Origin: Betaproteobacteria bacterium RIFCSPLOWO2_02_FULL_63_19
GTDB taxonomy: Bacteria > Pseudomonadota > Gammaproteobacteria > Burkholderiales > SG8-39
Direction: 5' to 3'
Length of the DNA stretch: 43,932 nt
Assembly (NCBI GenBank): GCA_001770415.1
Contig: MEQX01000026.1
Location: 2,174-46,105, forward strand
Part shown: piece by piece, positions 43,458 to 43,932 of the stretch
Numbering within the stretch: the stretch's first letter is position 1
How the letters are laid out: each line of letters begins with the position of its first letter
The notes under the pieces: model-generated
What the model was told of the DNA's origin: nothing
Databases searched by the model: none
What the model saw: the letters and a program-made list of their open reading frames with translations, nothing else
Made by a program: the position numbers and the translations under genes

Positions 43458-43932
43458 ATGGCGAGGTCCCTCGATTCGAAAGCCCGGCCCGGCCGCATCG
43501 TCGAACAGGACTTCGTGCACACGGGTCCCGGCACGCTGGCCGGGCGCTACCTGCGCCGGGTCTGGCAGCCGATCTACGTCTCCGGGAAGCTCGCACAGGG
43601 GTCGATCGTTCCGATCCGCATCCTCGGCGAGGACCTGGCGCTCTACCGTGGCGAAAGCGGCGAGGCCCACGTCATGACCAATGAATGCCCGCATCGGCTG
43701 AGCGTCCTGAACACGGGCTGGATCGAAGGGGAAACCGTCCGCTGCCGGTATCACGGCTGGCGCTTCGACCAGGCCGGACGATGTGTCGAGCAACCGGCCG
43801 AGGCGAAACCGTTCTGCCACAAGGTGCCGAAGCTCGCCTCCTATCCGACGCGCGAAGCGCACGGCCTCATCTTCGCTTATCTCGGCGAAGGCGACGCGCC
43901 TGCCTTCCGCCCGCTGCCGGGCCTGGAAGACG
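43458..43932 (+). CDS. Rieske [2Fe-2S] aromatic ring oxygenase, alpha-subunit-like (N-terminal part)
   Basis: The gene runs off the right edge; 158 residues are visible. The Rieske cluster ligands are CPHR (near residue 77) and CRYHGW (near residue 97), with the spacing of ring-hydroxylating oxygenases of the phthalate/vanillate/carbazole type. The N terminus RYLRRVWQPIYVSGKLAQG, then IRILGEDLALYRGESGEAHV, also fits that group. The catalytic mononuclear-iron domain lies beyond the window. GGAGG is seven bases before ATG 43458. Such enzymes hydroxylate or demethylate aromatics with O2 and electrons from a reductase; the substrate is unknown. Confidence 0.9.
   Translation, partial: MARSLDSKARPGRIVEQDFVHTGPGTLAGRYLRRVWQPIYVSGKLAQGSIVPIRILGEDLALYRGESGEAHVMTNECPHRLSVLNTGWIEGETVRCRYHGWRFDQAGRCVEQPAEAKPFCHKVPKLASYPTREAHGLIFAYLGEGDAPAFRPLPGLED

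Overview
The window looks like chromosomal DNA of a GC-rich proteobacterium, most likely a betaproteobacterium (Burkholderiales or a relative). The clues are the O2-independent ubiquinone genes ubiU/ubiV/ubiT, a c-type cytochrome with CxxCH, a tandem hydantoinase/oxoprolinase-type operon, TAXI-type TRAP transport and many biotin-less carboxyltransferase homologues. This placement is inferred from gene content; no rRNA gene is present. There is no phage, transposase, CRISPR or rRNA.

Region 1 (1-5.7 kb) is mostly respiratory. It holds a hemolysin-III-type membrane protein cut by the left edge, a small cytochrome c, and ubiU-ubiV-ubiT, which hydroxylate the quinone ring without O2. A perfect FNR-type box (TTGAT-N4-ATCAA) lies about 125 bp upstream of ubiU, 41.5 bp from a predicted start point, as in an oxygen-controlled class II promoter. 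A truncated aminoglycoside-phosphotransferase-like fragment and an intact APH/AAA kinase fusion follow.

Region 2 (5.7-8.3 kb) has an unusual fusion of a MerR helix-turn-helix, a PAS/MmyB-like domain and a class III nucleotide cyclase, behind an AT-rich promoter. An IclR regulator diverges from the next cluster.

Region 3 (8.4-21.4 kb) is a long co-oriented catabolic cluster: UbiD-type decarboxylase, MFS transporter, acyl-CoA ligase, MDR oxidoreductase, hotdog thioesterase, a broken class-V aminotransferase, a YciI-like protein, two near-identical HyuB-type proteins and one HyuA-type protein. It probably degrades an unsaturated or aromatic carboxylic acid. The substrate cannot be read from sequence.

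Region 4 (21.4-32.5 kb) is accessory metabolism and transport. It holds a hairpin-rich intergenic region, a class II aldolase, a two-domain DUF1538 membrane protein followed immediately by two divergent PII-like proteins (a candidate PII-gated transporter), a small internally duplicated protein, two tandem carboxyltransferase-domain proteins without biotin domains, and a TAXI solute receptor with its fused TRAP permease.

Region 5 (32.6-39.4 kb) is a selenocysteine island: tRNA-Sec (selC), selA, a UGSC-family selenoprotein whose UGA codon splits it into two apparent reading frames, a divergent thioredoxin-reductase-like flavoprotein and selB. A perfect 11-bp hairpin directly after the UGA is a plausible SECIS element. 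Only selD is missing from the set, at least within this window.

Region 6 (39.4 kb to the end) carries a 60-residue protein, a secreted amidohydrolase, an ArsC/Spx-like gene reduced to its two ends, a ROK sugar kinase, a transglutaminase-like/TPR lipoprotein and the start of a Rieske oxygenase. Two remnants, at 14.4 and 41.0 kb, keep both ends of a gene but have lost the middle; the fragment at 3.7 kb instead keeps only its N-terminal part.
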